Positions 10,238 through 22,600 of a stretch of 64,000 nucleotides of DNA are shown piece by piece. The stretch spans positions 129,407,272 to 129,471,271 of the forward strand of contig CM045989.1 in NCBI GenBank assembly GCA_025175895.1, written 5' to 3'. Position 1 is the first letter of the stretch. Each line of letters starts with the position of its first letter. A model generated the notes under the pieces. That model did no database searches. It saw only the letters and a list, made by a program, of their open reading frames with translations, and had not been told where the DNA came from. Origin of the DNA: Wurfbainia villosa (lineage: Eukaryota > Streptophyta > Magnoliopsida > Zingiberales > Zingiberaceae). A program made the position numbers and the translations under genes.

Positions 10238-12428
10238 ATCATTTCATAAACATGTGCACAACGGAAGCAATAAAAATAATAAATCTATATTTATTACAAC
10301 ACACAGATCACACGCATGCATAGTACAACATGTGTAGACATAACCGTAAATTTAAATTTGCAATAAAAGGAAATTTAACTACGTTATACCTTTCGTATCA
10401 CGTGTAGCGGAAACAGCATCAACCGGAACGATCCTCGCTAGAATTGTCTCTATCCGTATCCACGCCGAGTATCCTCGGGATGACTTCGCTAAGTTATGAG
10501 CTTCGTCTTCGTACGGGTTACTAGCCTCGTGTTGAAGACGACATGATCGAGAGATGATCACGATCCGAATCCAAATTCGGATCCAAAACCGAGTCCTCAA
10601 AACTAGCTTCTCCGGAGAGGTATTCGTCAACCGTTTGACGAATCCTTCATCCTCCACCTCTGAGGATTACCGGAGATCGAATCCCCGGTAAGTTAGGCCC
10701 TGTCGGAGCTCTAACCATCGTCCAAACGACGCTCCGACGAGAGAAGAACAAGCTGTCCAGAAAAACTGGACAGCTTTGGTGGAGGAGTAGGCGCCGGCCA
10801 ACCAAGGGAAGCCAAGTGCTCACCTTATCGCCGAAGCCTAGGAAGATCACCGGAGGGTCGCCGGAGGATGACCGGCTGAAGCTTGGACGCCGGCAAGGAG
10901 TTGGACGGCGGCACAAGGGGCTGGGCGGCAATCCTAGGGTTGGCGCCGAAAATCCAAGGAGAGGATGGAGAGGTGGGCGGCAACCACAAGCTAGAGTTTT
11001 GGATTAGGGCTTAATTATCGCTTAAGCCCTCTTTTATAGAGAACTAATTCTCTTAATGGTTATTGGATCATAACCATGAGGCCCGTTAACCCGCTCTATT
11101 AATATAAGTTAAAATAAACCAAACCATGATGGTTTATTTTAAGTTAAAACGAACCGAACCAACTTATGGTTCATTCGTTTAAAATAAACCAAACCCTTTG
11201 GTTTATTCTCCTCCATTGGATTAGAACCAAACCATTTTGGTTCATCCATTATGTCTTCGTAAGACACGGCCCATCCACGCTTCCATTGCGACTGAAACGA
11301 TTTCATGCTCAATTCTTGTTTGGTCCAACCAAACCTTGTTTCTCTCGGTCTGAGAATCCCATTCTCAAGCTCGTTTTAAATCCTTCGGATTACGCTCGTT
11401 GTGCGTGTGACCAAATAGGTTCTCGGTTTATGTTGGCCGTCTATAATTAACCATTAATTATAGAACGATCATGAGTGGCACCTAGTAGTACATCATGATC
11501 CCCAATTAACCGAAAAGATCAATGGTTGATCAACAACTATTTCTGAAACCCTTCAACGGCTCGAATGATTCGTGCCCCATTCCCTTCACCCATCTTATAC
11601 CCACTTGGTTCAGGACATGGTCTATTGTGTCAGTCCCCACTAGGCTGACTACGTCACACCTAGCCCAAGTATCATTTCCTCGTCCTACGGATTCTAGTTA
11701 CTCCACATGTATCGAAGAGTACCTTACTCTAAACATGTAATGCTTTGGCCAAAGACTTTAGTAACAATCCGACAAGAGACCATGGGTATACATCTCCTCG
11801 CAAGGAGTGGTGAATCCTTTATAGGCTATTCAAACACCTTCGATCATTTCGACTTATACCCAATCATCCCGGGTCCACATCTCTTTAGAGATGTTTGCTT
11901 AAGATGTCAAAGCATAAGTCTCCATGATCAAGATGACTTGAATACTACAAGTCAAAGGAACATCGCACTTAAGCTACAGTAAGAACTTCATTGACATATC
12001 TATATATGCAGAGAACCATATGAAGTCTTACGGCTGGTCACTCCAATGAACTAGTTACCATAACTAGCATCCACGATTAACTCCGGACATCACAATGTCT
12101 CCAGCCAGTGAGAATAAGCTGCTTGGATACACCAAGGAGTATACCTCGTGCTAATCTCGACAGAATCGATGGTGTCCAAATCCATCAGTTCATCGACTAG
12201 GGATAATTCCGATACATCACAATTACACATGTAGAGATACTCACTAGTTGTGATCCAATCACAAATTCTCTCATGCTGTGAATCGTATCGTGGACATTCA
12301 GTAAATGTGTTTAAGATCCAATCAAATACATCAAAACATGTATACTCAAATAGTGAATCTTCATTTATCATATAAATGGTTCATACATAAGGCGATTGCC
12401 TTAGGACATCTCTAATATATTACTAACA
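10238..12428 (-). repeat. Element A 3' LTR, truncated at its outer end
   Basis: Direct copy of 17632-19860, estimated by eye at ~95% identity. The inner end is intact (plus strand ...ATATTACTAACA, i.e. TGTTAGTAAT in element sense). The outer ~36 bp are missing. A TATA box (TATAAAA, minus strand) lies at 11038-11032. Small ORFs within are not genes. Confidence 0.92.
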
Positions 12429-12441
12429 GACTCCCACTTGG
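12429..12441 (-). promoter_or_regulatory. Element A polypurine tract
   Basis: In element sense CCAAGTGGGAGTC directly precedes the LTR start TGTTAG. It is the priming site for plus-strand DNA synthesis. Confidence 0.8.
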
Positions 12442-12442
12442 C

Positions 12443-14035
12443 CTAATGCCAATCGCTACGGTATCCAATACCATAAGCTCTAACATGACACTCAAACTTA
12501 TTTTGAGGTAATGCTTTAGTCAAAGGATCCGCTAAGTTCCTTTCAGTGGGAATTTTCTCGATTTGTATTTCGTCCCTACTGATGATCTCTCTGATAAGAT
12601 GATAGCGGCGAAGCACATGTTTGGATCGTTGATGAGACCTTGGCTCTTTCGCCTGTGCAATTGCTCCATTGTTGTCGCAATAGACCGGTATTGCTTCAAC
12701 AATGGCCGGAATCACACCAAGTTCATAAACGAACTTCTTGATCCAAACCGCTTCCTTTGCTGCTTCCGAAGCTGCAATGTATTCTGCCTCCGTGGTAGAA
12801 TCCGCTACAGTGTCTTGTTTGGAACTTTTCCAACTCACTGCGCTCCCATTCAAGGTGAACACATATCCAGACTGAGACCTGGAATCATCCTTGTCTGTCT
12901 GGAACCTGGCATCCGTATACCCGCGTATCACCATGTCTCCTTCTCCATATATTAGGAACACATCCTTAGTTCTTCTTAAGTACTTAAGGATCGTCTTAAC
13001 AGCCACCCAATGATCCATTCCTGGATTAGACTCGTATCTACTCGTGTCACTCAGAGCATACGATACATCGGGCCTCGTACATAACATAGCATACATGATA
13101 GATCATATTGCGGATGCATAGAGAATCTTACTCATGCAAATCCTCTCATCTTCTGTGCGCGGACACATAGACTTTGAAAGGTGTACCCCATGCCTGATGG
13201 GTAGGAAACCTTTCTTGGATTTCGACATGCTAAACCTCTTTGCTTTTCGGTCTATATATATGCTGCGAAAGACCAAGCAACCATTTCGATCTATCTCTAT
13301 AGATCTTAATCCCAAGGATGTAGGTTGCTTCTCCCAGGTCTTTCATGGAGAATGTCTTTGATAACCAAACCTTAACTGACTGTAAGATTGAAACATCGTT
13401 TCCCATAAGTAATATGTCATCGACATACAATACTAGGAACACGACTGCACTCCCACTAACCTTGTTGTACACACAAGGTTCGTCTGGATTTTGTGAGAAA
13501 TCAAACTTTTTGATTGTCTCATCAAAACGGATATTCCAGCTCCTGGATGCTTGCTTCAATCCATAAATGGACTGTCGCAATTTGCATACCTTGGTTTTAT
13601 CAACCGATGTGAAACCCTCAGGTTGTATCATATACACGTCCTCGAGCAGGTTTCCATTAAGGAAAGTTGTTTTCAAATTCATCTGTCATATCTCATAATC
13701 ATAATGAGCCGCTATGGCCAGGAGCATCCGAATGGATTTAAGCATAGCTACAGGCGAATAGGTTTCGTCATAATCAACACCTTGTTTTTGACGATATCCT
13801 TTCGCCACCAATCTAGCCTTATAGGTAATCACATTACCATCCATGTCGGTTTTCTTCTAGAAAACCCACTTGCACCCTATAGGATTTATGCCTTCAGGTG
13901 GGTCAACCAAGTTCCAAACTTGGTTTTCATACATGGAATCCATTTCCGACTTCATGGCACCAAGCCACTTATCCCTTTCTGAACTTGTCAGCACTTCTTC
14001 ATAACTGGTAGGCTCCTCATCATCAATGAGTAACA
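12443..14035 (-). pseudogene. Element A pol, reverse transcriptase and RNase H part
   Basis: Reverse transcriptase spans about 14035-13230, with KARLVAKG (N-part), NLKTTFLNGN, SIYGLKQASRSWN and the catalytic YVDDILL. RNase H covers 13096-12443, with GYTDARF, TEAEYIAASEAAK and VYCDNNGAIA supplying the acidic active-site residues. It ends just before the polypurine tract, as usual in copia elements. Damage seen: a TAG in the CKWVF block near 13858, a TGA after HYDYEI near 13686, a frame change near 13240, and a TGA in the YASAI block near 13103. Apart from these the frame is long and well conserved. The enzymes would copy the element RNA in the virus-like particle. Confidence 0.9.
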
Positions 14036-14050
14036 CGTCGTTCGATTCAC

Positions 14051-15583
14051 TTACGAGAAATCCATATCTCTCGGGAATATTGTGTGTTCTACGGATCTAC
14101 GAAGATGTGGTGTTACAATAGGTCCAGCCGATTGCTCATCACTATGAGTTGTCGGCTGTTGTGCTTCACCAGGTATCTCATCAATGTCTATTTGAGTCTC
14201 TCGAGCCTCCTCAAGCTCGATGACACTCCCACTGTTTTCTTGCAAGAGAAACTCTTTCTCTAGAAACATAGCATGCCTTGAAACAAATACCTTTTGTTCC
14301 ACAGGATGATAGAATTGGTAACCCCTTGTTTCCTTAGGGTATCCAATAAATAGACATTTATCAGACTTAGCATCCAATTTGTCTGATGCAGTCCACTTCA
14401 CATAAGCAGGACAACCCCATATCTTCAAGTAAGATACATGAGGTTTCTTACTATTCCATATCTCATATGGAGTAGTAGAGACTACCTTGGTTGGCATTCT
14501 GTTTAACAAGTAAACAGCTGTCTGAAGTGCATAGCCCCAAAAGGACTTGGGAAGATTCACATGATACATCATTGACCTGACCATGTCCAACAAGGTTCGG
14601 TTACACCTCTCAGATACACCATTATGCTGTGGTGTATATGGCGGAGTCCATTGAGACAATATGCCATTGTCTCTTAGATAATCAAGAAACTCTTGACTTA
14701 AGTATTCACCACCTCGATCCGATCGAAGTATTTTAATACTCTTGTCATGTTGTTTCTCTATTTTATTTCTGAATTCTTTGAACCTTTCAAAGGCTTCAGA
14801 CTTGTGTTTCATCAAGAACACATACCCAAACCGTGAGTGATAATCGGTGAAGGTAATGAAGTAGCTATAGCCTCCTAAAGCTTGAGTTGACATAGGTCCA
14901 CATACATCAGTATGTACTAGACCTAGTAACTCTCCCACTCGTTCACCTTTTCCAGAAAAAGGTAACTTAGTCATCTTGCCTTTTAAGCATGATTCGCATA
15001 TATTGTATGAATCCAATTCAAACGATTCCAGAATTCCACATCTGTGTAATTCGGACATGCGTTTCTTGCTTACATGGCCAAGACGACAATGCCACATGTA
15101 GGAGTCTAATTGATTATCTTTTCGAGCACGCGTGTTGCTCTCTTCGAAATTTAAAATGTCACTGGATACGTCCAACGTATAAATGTCATTACTCAAAGTT
15201 CCAGTTCCATAAAGTACGTCATTCAAAGTTATATAACAACAATTGTTACTAAACGTCAAATGGAAACCATTTCTATTTAAACAGGAAATAGAAACAATGT
15301 TCTTTATTAGAGAAGGAACATAATAGCAATTGTCCAGTTCCAAGACTAGTCCACTAGGAGTTTGACCAAATAAGTTCGATGGCGACCAGCGGCAACCTTT
15401 GCTCCATTGCCCGCTCATAATTTGACTCCCCTCGACAAGTCTTCTTCTATTCCTTAGCCGTATGTCATTACATATATGTGAGCCACACCCGGTATCCAAT
15501 ACCCAAGTGTCTAAGGAAATAGAATGACAATCAATACGAAGATACGAAGAGGATGGGGCATCGGATGCCTTCTTCTTCTTCAT
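14051..15583 (-). pseudogene. Element A pol, protease and integrase part (510-codon open frame)
   Basis: Domains in order: aspartic protease with active site WVLDTGCGSHIC (residues ~27-38); GAG-pre-integrase zinc-binding part with MWHCRLGHVSKKRM and ICESCLKGKMTK (~163-205); integrase core with the catalytic triad in HTDVCGP, LRSDRGGEYL and NGVSERCNR (~225-330). A conserved KIWGCPAYVK block follows near residue 390. The frame starts at a Met that is only internal to the gag-pol frame. In TDYHSRFGY the usual second Asp of TDD is Tyr, a substitution beside the core. It is the best preserved coding part of element A but is cut off from gag and from reverse transcriptase by mutations. Confidence 0.92.
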
Positions 15584-15587
15584 GGAC

Positions 15588-16338
15588 TCAAGATAAATCT
15601 TGCGTTTCTTTGCGGTGGCCTTCCTTGCCTGATGATGGCAAGTGCCCTTTTATTATGGATTCGCCTTCTTTGCCTTTTGTTCTTCCCTTTCTTACATTCT
15701 TTTGCCTTCCTCTTAGAACCTTTCTTTGAGAATCAACTATGAGAACCGCCTTCTCCTCATGCTTCACGAAGGCTCCACGGTCTTGACATATTGAGGAGAT
15801 CGGGAATAGTGGATTCAATTTGTTCATCAGATAGTTCATCACAAATTGTGAGAAACTCTTGGGCAAACAATGCGAATTAAGTCAATACTTAACTCATGAT
15901 CCATCACAAACCGAGGGTGGCTAGCCGCTCGATGTACCCGTTCATCTTTAGCACAAAGTACTCTGGACGAACCTTCTTGCATCTTCGTGGTGAAGAGGAG
16001 CCTAGAGACCTCGAACCTTTCCGGATCTCGCTTGCTCATCGAACAACTCATGAAGATGGAAGACCATAGTATTAGCATCCATATGCTCATGCGCTTTATG
16101 CGGCTCGGGTACCATCGCCGCTAGCATGATGCAGCTTCCTTTCGAGAATCGCCACATGCTTGATAGACCAACATTTGATGCAGGTTGCATCGTCCTTAGA
16201 ACGATCGGGAAGAGGCTCTTGAGGACATATCACGAAGCTTTTCGCCTTGGAACAATTCTCGAGTTTCTAAGCGATCCAGAAGTTAGGCCCAGTCAGTTTG
16301 TTTGAATCCAAAATAGTGCGCAAATTCAAAGACGTCAT
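15588..16338 (-). pseudogene. Element A gag, broken by several frameshifts
   Basis: The start is ATG at 16338 (MTSLNLRTILDSNKLTGPNF), the conserved N-terminus of Angela-type Gag, the capsid protein that packages element RNA. The next codons after FWIA are a stop. Later pieces lie in shifting frames: AHEHMDANTMVFHLHELFDE near 16100-16030, AKMQEG near 15980, FVMDHELSIDLI near 15900-15870 and FVMNYLMNKLNPLFP near 15840-15795. A basic stretch (KNVRKGRTKGK) then leads to the protease region. At least three indels and several stops are present. A zinc knuckle is not clearly preserved. Confidence 0.75.
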
Positions 16339-16489
16339 GATCAATTTATTGACCTAGAAATACAAAACGAGCATATATGAGAAAATGATTTTAAAATGCA
16401 TCAATATACATTTATAAATCCCATTCATTTTTCGAATTTCAAAAAAACCCCAAAATCACTTCGGGAGATTGTAGGTCCATCTCTGAATG

Positions 16490-16960
16490 GGCTGATATCC
16501 ATCATAGTTATGAACAACCTTGGAGAGAGTCCAACAAGTCATTCATAACTACGACGGTAGGTATCAACTATACCGATTGCATATCACGTATATGCAACTA
16601 TCACAATGTGCTATTAACTAATTGAATGTTCACACATACATCGGGTTGTTAACACATTAACAAGTATGCATCATATGCATAGCACCCAAATTCACCTCCC
16701 TTTACATCGACCTTGGAGAGAGTCCAACAAGTCGATGCTCCAGGTTAAAGCCAACCCATTAATCGAGAAATAGTTTTAATATGGTTAGAGCGCATTCAAC
16801 CAATTAGCCCAGCTTGGAGAGAGTCCAACAACCAAAGCTAACGATTGACCTCTGACTCTTACCATATTAGTATAAAACTATTCCATGGTTTGAACATGTT
16901 CGGGTTCGAGCCGGGCTTGGAGAGAGTCCAACAACCCAAACAAGAAACGGAACTCTGGTT
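16490..16960 (-). repeat. Four hairpins sharing the loop CTTGGAGAGAGTCCAACAA
   Basis: The 19-bp sequence occurs exactly at 16519-16537, 16712-16730, 16813-16831 and 16916-16934 (plus-strand reading). Each copy sits between arms that pair with each other but differ from copy to copy: TAGTTATGAA/TTCATAACTA (perfect 10 bp), CATCGAC/GTCGATG, TTAGC/GCTAA with TCAA/TTGA outside, and an imperfect GTTC..TTC..GGG arm. Spacing is 193, 101 and 103 bp. No known element is recognised. A structured RNA role in packaging or dimerisation is speculation. Confidence 0.8.
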
Positions 16961-17439
16961 CTAACCATATTAATGGAAGGTGTAGGCTTTAATATTGTTT
17001 AAAGGTTTTTATGTCTCATCCTCTTTGCTTGCAAATAACTATTATCTACATGACATGACATACATGACATACATCTACATGTCACGACACGCATAGCATA
17101 ATGATATGCATCTAATGCAATTACATGGCATACAATTATGTCATTTAAATAATTTCCTTATATGTCATAACTATTTATGGAAATAAAATATGTTTAAGAT
17201 TTGATTCTCCAAATCAAATCATGATTAAATTAGAAAACAAATTTCCAAATCTAATCACATATTTTACTTATGGAAATAGTTGATTAAGGAAAGTCAATTT
17301 AGGAAACCAATTTCCTAAATCATCAAAACTACTTATGGAAATCAAATATTTTTAAGATTTGATTTCCCAAATCAAATCAAGATTAAATTAAGAAACAAAT
17401 TTCCAAAATATAATCAAATATTTTATTTATGAAAAATAT

Positions 17440-17556
17440 CAATTTCCATAAATACTTCCAACTTTCCAAAAGTGGAAGATTTCCATAAATACTTCTAGAC
17501 TTTCCAAAATTGAAAAATTTCCATAAATACTTCTAAATTTCCAAAATTAGAAAATT
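17440..17556. repeat. 37-bp AT-rich tandem repeat, three copies
   Basis: Copies begin ATTTCCATAAATACTTC near 17442, 17479 and 17517. Upstream, 17155-17440 holds a looser duplication of a block with TATGGAAAT and GATTTGATTTCC-like words. Confidence 0.7.
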
Positions 17557-17610
17557 TCCAGAAATAACATTATGACTATCGCAAAACCATTTTACGATTA
17601 TGTCGAAACA

Positions 17611-17630
17611 CAACCTGGGCTCTGATACCA
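17611..17630 (-). promoter_or_regulatory. Element A primer binding site (initiator Met tRNA type)
   Basis: In element sense TGGTATCAGAGCCCAGGTTG follows the 5' LTR end after two bases. TGGTATCAGAGC is the standard complement of the 3' end of plant initiator Met tRNA. Confidence 0.92.
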
Positions 17631-17631
17631 C

Positions 17632-19860
17632 TGTTGGGTTTCCGGCACCGTGGCGAGTGTGTGTTCGATCATGTTTCGTAAACATGTGCACAGCGGAAGC
17701 AATAAAAATAATAAATCTATATTTATTACAAAACACACATCACACGCATGCATAGTACAACATGTGTAGACATAACCGTAAATTTAAATTTGCAATAAAA
17801 GGAAATTTAACTACGTTAAACCTTTCGTATCACGTGTAGCGGGAACGACATCAACCGGAACGATCCTCGCTAGAATCGTCTCTATCCGTATCCACGCCGA
17901 GTATCCTCGGGATGACTTCGCTAAGTCACGAGCTTCGTCTTCGTACGGGTTACTAGCCTAGTGTTGAAGACGATGTGATCGAGAGATGATCACGATCCGA
18001 ATCCAAATTTGGATCCAAAACCGAGTCCTCAAAACTCGCTTCTCCGGAGAGGTATTCGTCAACCGTTTGATGAATCCTTCGTTCTCCACCTCAGAGGATT
18101 ACCGGAGATCGAATCCCCGGTAAGTTAGGCACTGTCGGAGCTCTAACCGTCATCCAAACGATGCTCCGACGAGAGAAGAACAAGCTGTCCAGAAAAACTG
18201 GACCGCTTTGGTGGAGGAGTAGGCGTCGGCCAACCAAGGGAAGCCAAGTGCTCACCTTATCGCCGAAGCCTAGGAAGATCACCGGAGGGTCGGCCAAGGA
18301 TGACCGGATGAAGCTTGGACGCCGGCAAGGAGTTGGACGGCGGCACAAGGGGCTGGGCGGCAATCCTAGGGTTGGCGCCGAAAATCCAAGGAGAGGATGG
18401 AGAGGTGGGCGGCAACCACAAGCTAGGGTTTTGGATTAGGGCTTAACTATCCCTTACGCCCTCTTTTATAGAGAACTAATTCTCTTAATGGTTATTGGAT
18501 CATAACCATGAGGCCCATTAACCCGCTCCATTAATATAAGTTAAAATAAACCAAACCATTATGGTTTATTTTAAGTTAAAATGAACCGAACCAACTTTTG
18601 GTTCATTCGTTTAAAATAAACCAAACCCTTTGGTTTATTCTCCTCCATTGAATTAGAACCAAACCATTTTGGTTCATCCATTATGTCTTCATAAGACACA
18701 GCCCATCCATGCTTCCATTGCGACTGAAACGATTTCATGCTCGCTTCTTGTTTGGTCCAACCAAACCTTGTTTCTCTCGGTCTGAGAATCCCATTCTCAA
18801 GCTCGTTTTAAATCCTTCGGATTACGCTCGTTGTGCGTGTGACCAAATAGGTTCTCAGTTTATGTTGGCCGTCTATAATTAACCATTAATTATAGAACGA
18901 TCATGAGTGGCACCTAGTAGTACATCATGATCCCCAATTAACCGAAAAGATCAACGGTTGATCCAGAACTATTTCTGAAACCCTTCAGTAGCTCGAATGA
19001 ATCGTGCCCCATTCCCTTCACTCATCTTATACCCACTTGGTTCAGGACATGGTCTATTGTGTCAGTCCCCACTAGGCTGACTACGTCACACCTAGCCCAA
19101 GTATCATTTCCTCGTCCTACGGATTCTAGTTACTCCACATGTATCGAAGAGTACCTTACTCTAAACATGTAATACTTTGGCCAAAGACTTTAGTAACAAT
19201 CCGATGAGAGGTCATGGGTATACATCTCCTCGCAAGGAGTGGTGAATCCTTTATAGGCTATTCAAACACCTTCGATCATTTCGACTTATACCCAATCATC
19301 CCGGGTCCACATCTCCTTAGAGATGTTTGCTTAAGATGTCAAAGCATAAGTCTCCATGATCAAGATGACTTGAATACCGCATGTCAAAGGAACATTGCAC
19401 TTAAGCTACAGTAAGAACTTCATTGACATATCTATATATGCAGAGAACCATATGAAGTCTTACGCTTGGTCACTCCAATGAACTAGTTACCATAACTAGC
19501 ATCCACGATTAACTCCGGACATCACAATGTCTCCAGCCAGTGAGAATAAGCTGCTTGGATACACCAAGGAGTATACCTCGTGCTAATCTCGACAGAATCG
19601 ATGGTGTCCAAATCCATCAATTCATCGACTAGGAATAATTCCGATACATCACAATTACACATGTAGAGATACTCACTAGTTGTGATCCAATCACAAATTC
19701 TCTCATGCTGTGAATCGTATCATGGACATTCAGTAAATGAGTTTAAGATCCAATCAAATACATCAAAACATGTATACTCAAATAGTGAATCTTCATTTAT
19801 CATATAAATGGTTCATACATAAGGCGATTGCCTTAGGACATCTCTCATATATTACTAACA
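17632..19860 (-). repeat. Element A 5' LTR, complete (2229 bp)
   Basis: Terminal TGTTGGGTTTCC...ACTAACA on the plus strand, that is TG...CA. A TATA box (minus strand TATAAAA) lies at 18470-18464, placing U3 to the right. The right flank starts GTAGTGTGATTTGG and belongs to the inverted LTR of element B. Confidence 0.93.
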
Positions 19861-19929
19861 GTAGTGTGATTTGGTATTAGTTTGTCTTGACCATAGAATT
19901 ACACTAGTACACTTTGTGTGTATAGAGCA

Positions 19930-21033
19930 TGTTGGATCGAAATGAGCGCTATCGGGGGGGGGGGGGGGTGAATAGCGATAGAAAATTTTTCTTTTTCGAT
20001 GTTCGTGTTAAAAACTCAAGAGTTAATTAATCGCAGCGGAATGTAAATGTAAAAACAAGAGAGACAAAGGTTTTACTTGGTTCGTAGCCGTAGGCTACTA
20101 CTCCAAGGCCCTAGTGGTCCTTGACCACGCACGGAGGGCAAATTACTAAACAAACTCCTCCTCGTTGGAGGTAGGAGTTAATCGATACAAAAAAAACTTG
20201 AGGTAGAGGGACACTCCCCCTCTCCTCGTTACGATAAAAAAATCTTCGAAGAATGTAAATGAGCAACGACACTAAAATTAAAGCCGACGTACAAAAATAA
20301 AGGAAATGAAACCTAGACGTCGGATAAGAAGAAGCACGTTGTTGTCAGTAGCTTTGCAGAGACTTTTTGGAAGCTTAGAATTGTTGTTAAAACCCTAGGT
20401 TTGGCCCTCCTTTTATAGCCTTTGAGCCCCTTTTCGAGTGGGTCTTCAACCAATCACAAATGGACACCAAACCGCTTTGAGGTGGAGTGATAAGCCTTGA
20501 CTCCTCGAATCTGATCATTGACCATCGATCATTGATGGCCATCATCGATCGTGATGGCGACATCGGTCGATTGATGACCTCAGCGATCGTGATACAGCGG
20601 TCGAGTCCTCAGTAGCGATCGTGATGCTTGCTGCAAGTCAAAGTTAGCTCAATAAAAACATAATTTCGATGGTCGTCGACCATCCGATCTCGACCTAGAC
20701 CATCTATAAGATGTCTTTGGTCGGATCTACGCTTAAGATCATCCCCGTAAAGAGGATACGACCTTACTTACTCTCGCACACACGAGCTTACCTCGATACT
20801 TACGTGTCTCTTTTGCTTCCGGCCTTCCACTCGATTCCTTCGGCTCCCTCCGAAGTAACTCGAGTATCGCCCGACCACCGCGGCTTCCTCCGGGTGTCGC
20901 TAGCCTTCAGCTCCAGCTATATCAATCTTCTGCACACTCGATTCAGCTCGTGAGAAAACAAAATAGACTTAACTTTTGTGTCTTTGCTATAATCAAAACA
21001 CAGGTTCGATTTCGGTGGCTCACTGCACCAACA
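19930..21033 (-). mobile_element. Solo LTR of the Sirevirus-like family, 5-bp target duplication GAGCA
   Basis: TGTTGGATCG...GCACCAACA, 1104 bp, flanked by GAGCA at 19925-19929 and 21034-21038. It is homologous, in reverse orientation, to the LTRs at 48715-49808 and 58401-59534. Minus-strand TATAAAA is at 20417-20411. A run of 13 G at ~19955-19967 belongs to the conserved U5-end motif. Solo LTRs arise by recombination between the two LTRs of an inserted element. Confidence 0.92.
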
Positions 21034-21639
21034 GAGCAGGATTGATTTATAGGTGATTCGATTCATTGTTGACTACATAATCGAATCAGACCTCAGATAT
21101 TATATTGTACATGCTCTTAATCTCGATATAATAACGGGCACACATACTTAGTATTCATTTCTTTGATTTACCAATGGGCGAGACTTATAGAGTAAATCGA
21201 TAGGCTTGGTAAGTTGAGAAATGATATTATTTATATGGTGTGTCATTGATTATAGGAGAAAATTATGTCCTATATATTAGGATTATGATGTCCCCTTGAG
21301 GAGCTCATAAAGTTCATCATATAAACCCTGCAGGTAGACTTGGTCCGGCATGATGATAAGGTTGAGTGGTATTACTCATGGAGTTAGATGTTGATTAATT
21401 AATTGTCGTTAAATTAATTAGTCGATGGACATTTGAGATCTTAAACACGGAGAGATATTTGTACAAATAATATATGGAGCCCATATTAACTTATGGGGGT
21501 TGGTGAGGTTGATCAATGATAATCCTCTAGTGGAATGGATTATCATTAATGGATCGGACTTTATGTGGGCTTGATCCATTGGGTGGCCAAGATCCAACTC
21601 CTCCTCATGGTCCCTATTGTAGCCTATTAAAACCCTCAT

Positions 21640-21790
21640 GAAGTCTAGATCCAATGATAGAAAATGAAACTCTAGATCTGACAGTGGAGATTAAATCTCT
21701 AGATCCGACGTTTGAGATTAAATCTCTAGATCCGACGGTTGAGATTAAATCCCTAGATCCGACCGTGGAGATTAAAAGGAGGCTTAGGCT
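21640..21790. repeat. ~29-bp minisatellite in the LTR of element B (inverted copy)
   Basis: About five imperfect units containing GATTAAATCTCTAGATCCGA. The same array in opposite orientation is at ~34035-34165 in the right LTR. Confidence 0.85.
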
Positions 21791-22600
21791 TAACTCTATA
21801 AAAGGAGGATAAGGGGTGGGCGGCAAGGAGAATTCATTGAAGAGGGGCTAGGGTTTGGGCGGCTAGGGTTTAGACGCATGGGCGGCATCTTTTAAGGAAA
21901 GTTCTTCCTTCCTTTCTTCTTGGCCGGCGCCCAACTTGTCTCTCCTATTCCTTGGCCGGCGTCCAACCTTCATCCTCTTCTCCTTGGCCGGTGAAAACAA
22001 AGTCTAGGGTCTCTTCCCTTGGAGTTTTGGCTGGCGTTCACTTCTTTTTGTTCTTCTCCTTGGCCGGCGGCAAGCATCAAAGTTGGTGCTCGGTTGTTGG
22101 CTAAAGGAAGGAGAAGAGTTTTGTTTCATATTCTTCCTTTTGTTCGGAGCGAGCAAAGAAAGGAAGATTAGTGATCTAGGAGTCTTCGACTTTTGGAAGA
22201 TGGTCACCCACACGACGTCCAAAAGGAGGAATGACATACAATAGAAGACCGAGAGGTATAACGATTGTTTATATTCTTTTGTAACATGTCTATAATTGTT
22301 TTTCAATCATATACATGTTATATATTCTGTTTTGTGGTTAAATTAACTTGGACCCCGAATACAAACATAAAAACTGGCGATCCGTACATCGTCTATTCCG
22401 TGGCTATTCGTAGAATAGAGGTTGGTGGCTTTAACAACAAGTTTGTTCAAGTGACCACTCGAATCGAATAGCACGACGATGGTATGGTTGCTTGGGTAAT
22501 CCCTAATTGTCATGGATTAAATTTTTAATCAGGGGACAACGACGGGATCGCCATGAACACACGACCGAGTTGAAGTGGGAAGCGAAGTTTCCCTACCTTA

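Larger units (their letters stand above)
16339..17610 (-). other. Element A leader (primer site to gag), non-coding
   Basis: A 1.27-kb AT-rich untranslated leader with no coding ORF. It contains a hairpin family at 16490-16960 and short AT-rich repeats at 17150-17560, listed separately. Confidence 0.7.
10238..19860 (-). mobile_element. Element A: Angela-like Ty1/copia retrotransposon, minus strand, left LTR truncated
   Basis: Two direct LTRs (10238-12428 and 17632-19860) flank gag and pol remains on the minus strand. A primer site next to the right LTR (5' LTR in element sense) and a polypurine tract next to the left one fix the orientation. LTR length (~2.2 kb), the Gag start MTSLNLRTILDSNKLTGPNF and the pol motifs fit the Angela/BARE-type lineage. 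The left LTR lacks about 36 bp at its outer end, so no target duplication can be checked; the right flank begins GTAGT. All coding parts carry nonsense or frameshift mutations, so this copy is inactive. Confidence 0.9.
19861..22600 (+). repeat. Inverted partial LTR of element B
   Basis: After removing the inserted solo LTR (19930-21033), this is the reverse complement of 33256-34838 of the right LTR of B, including the minisatellite (21640-21790). It ends ...CCCTACCTT at ~22599, the outer terminus of the LTR, and joins directly to LTR sequence in the opposite orientation. No coding sequence. Confidence 0.88.

Noticed and set aside
10816..11007. Small Gly/Arg-rich ORF repeated at 18161-18439
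   Set aside because: It lies in the two LTRs of element A, so the repetition is the LTR pair and not a gene family.
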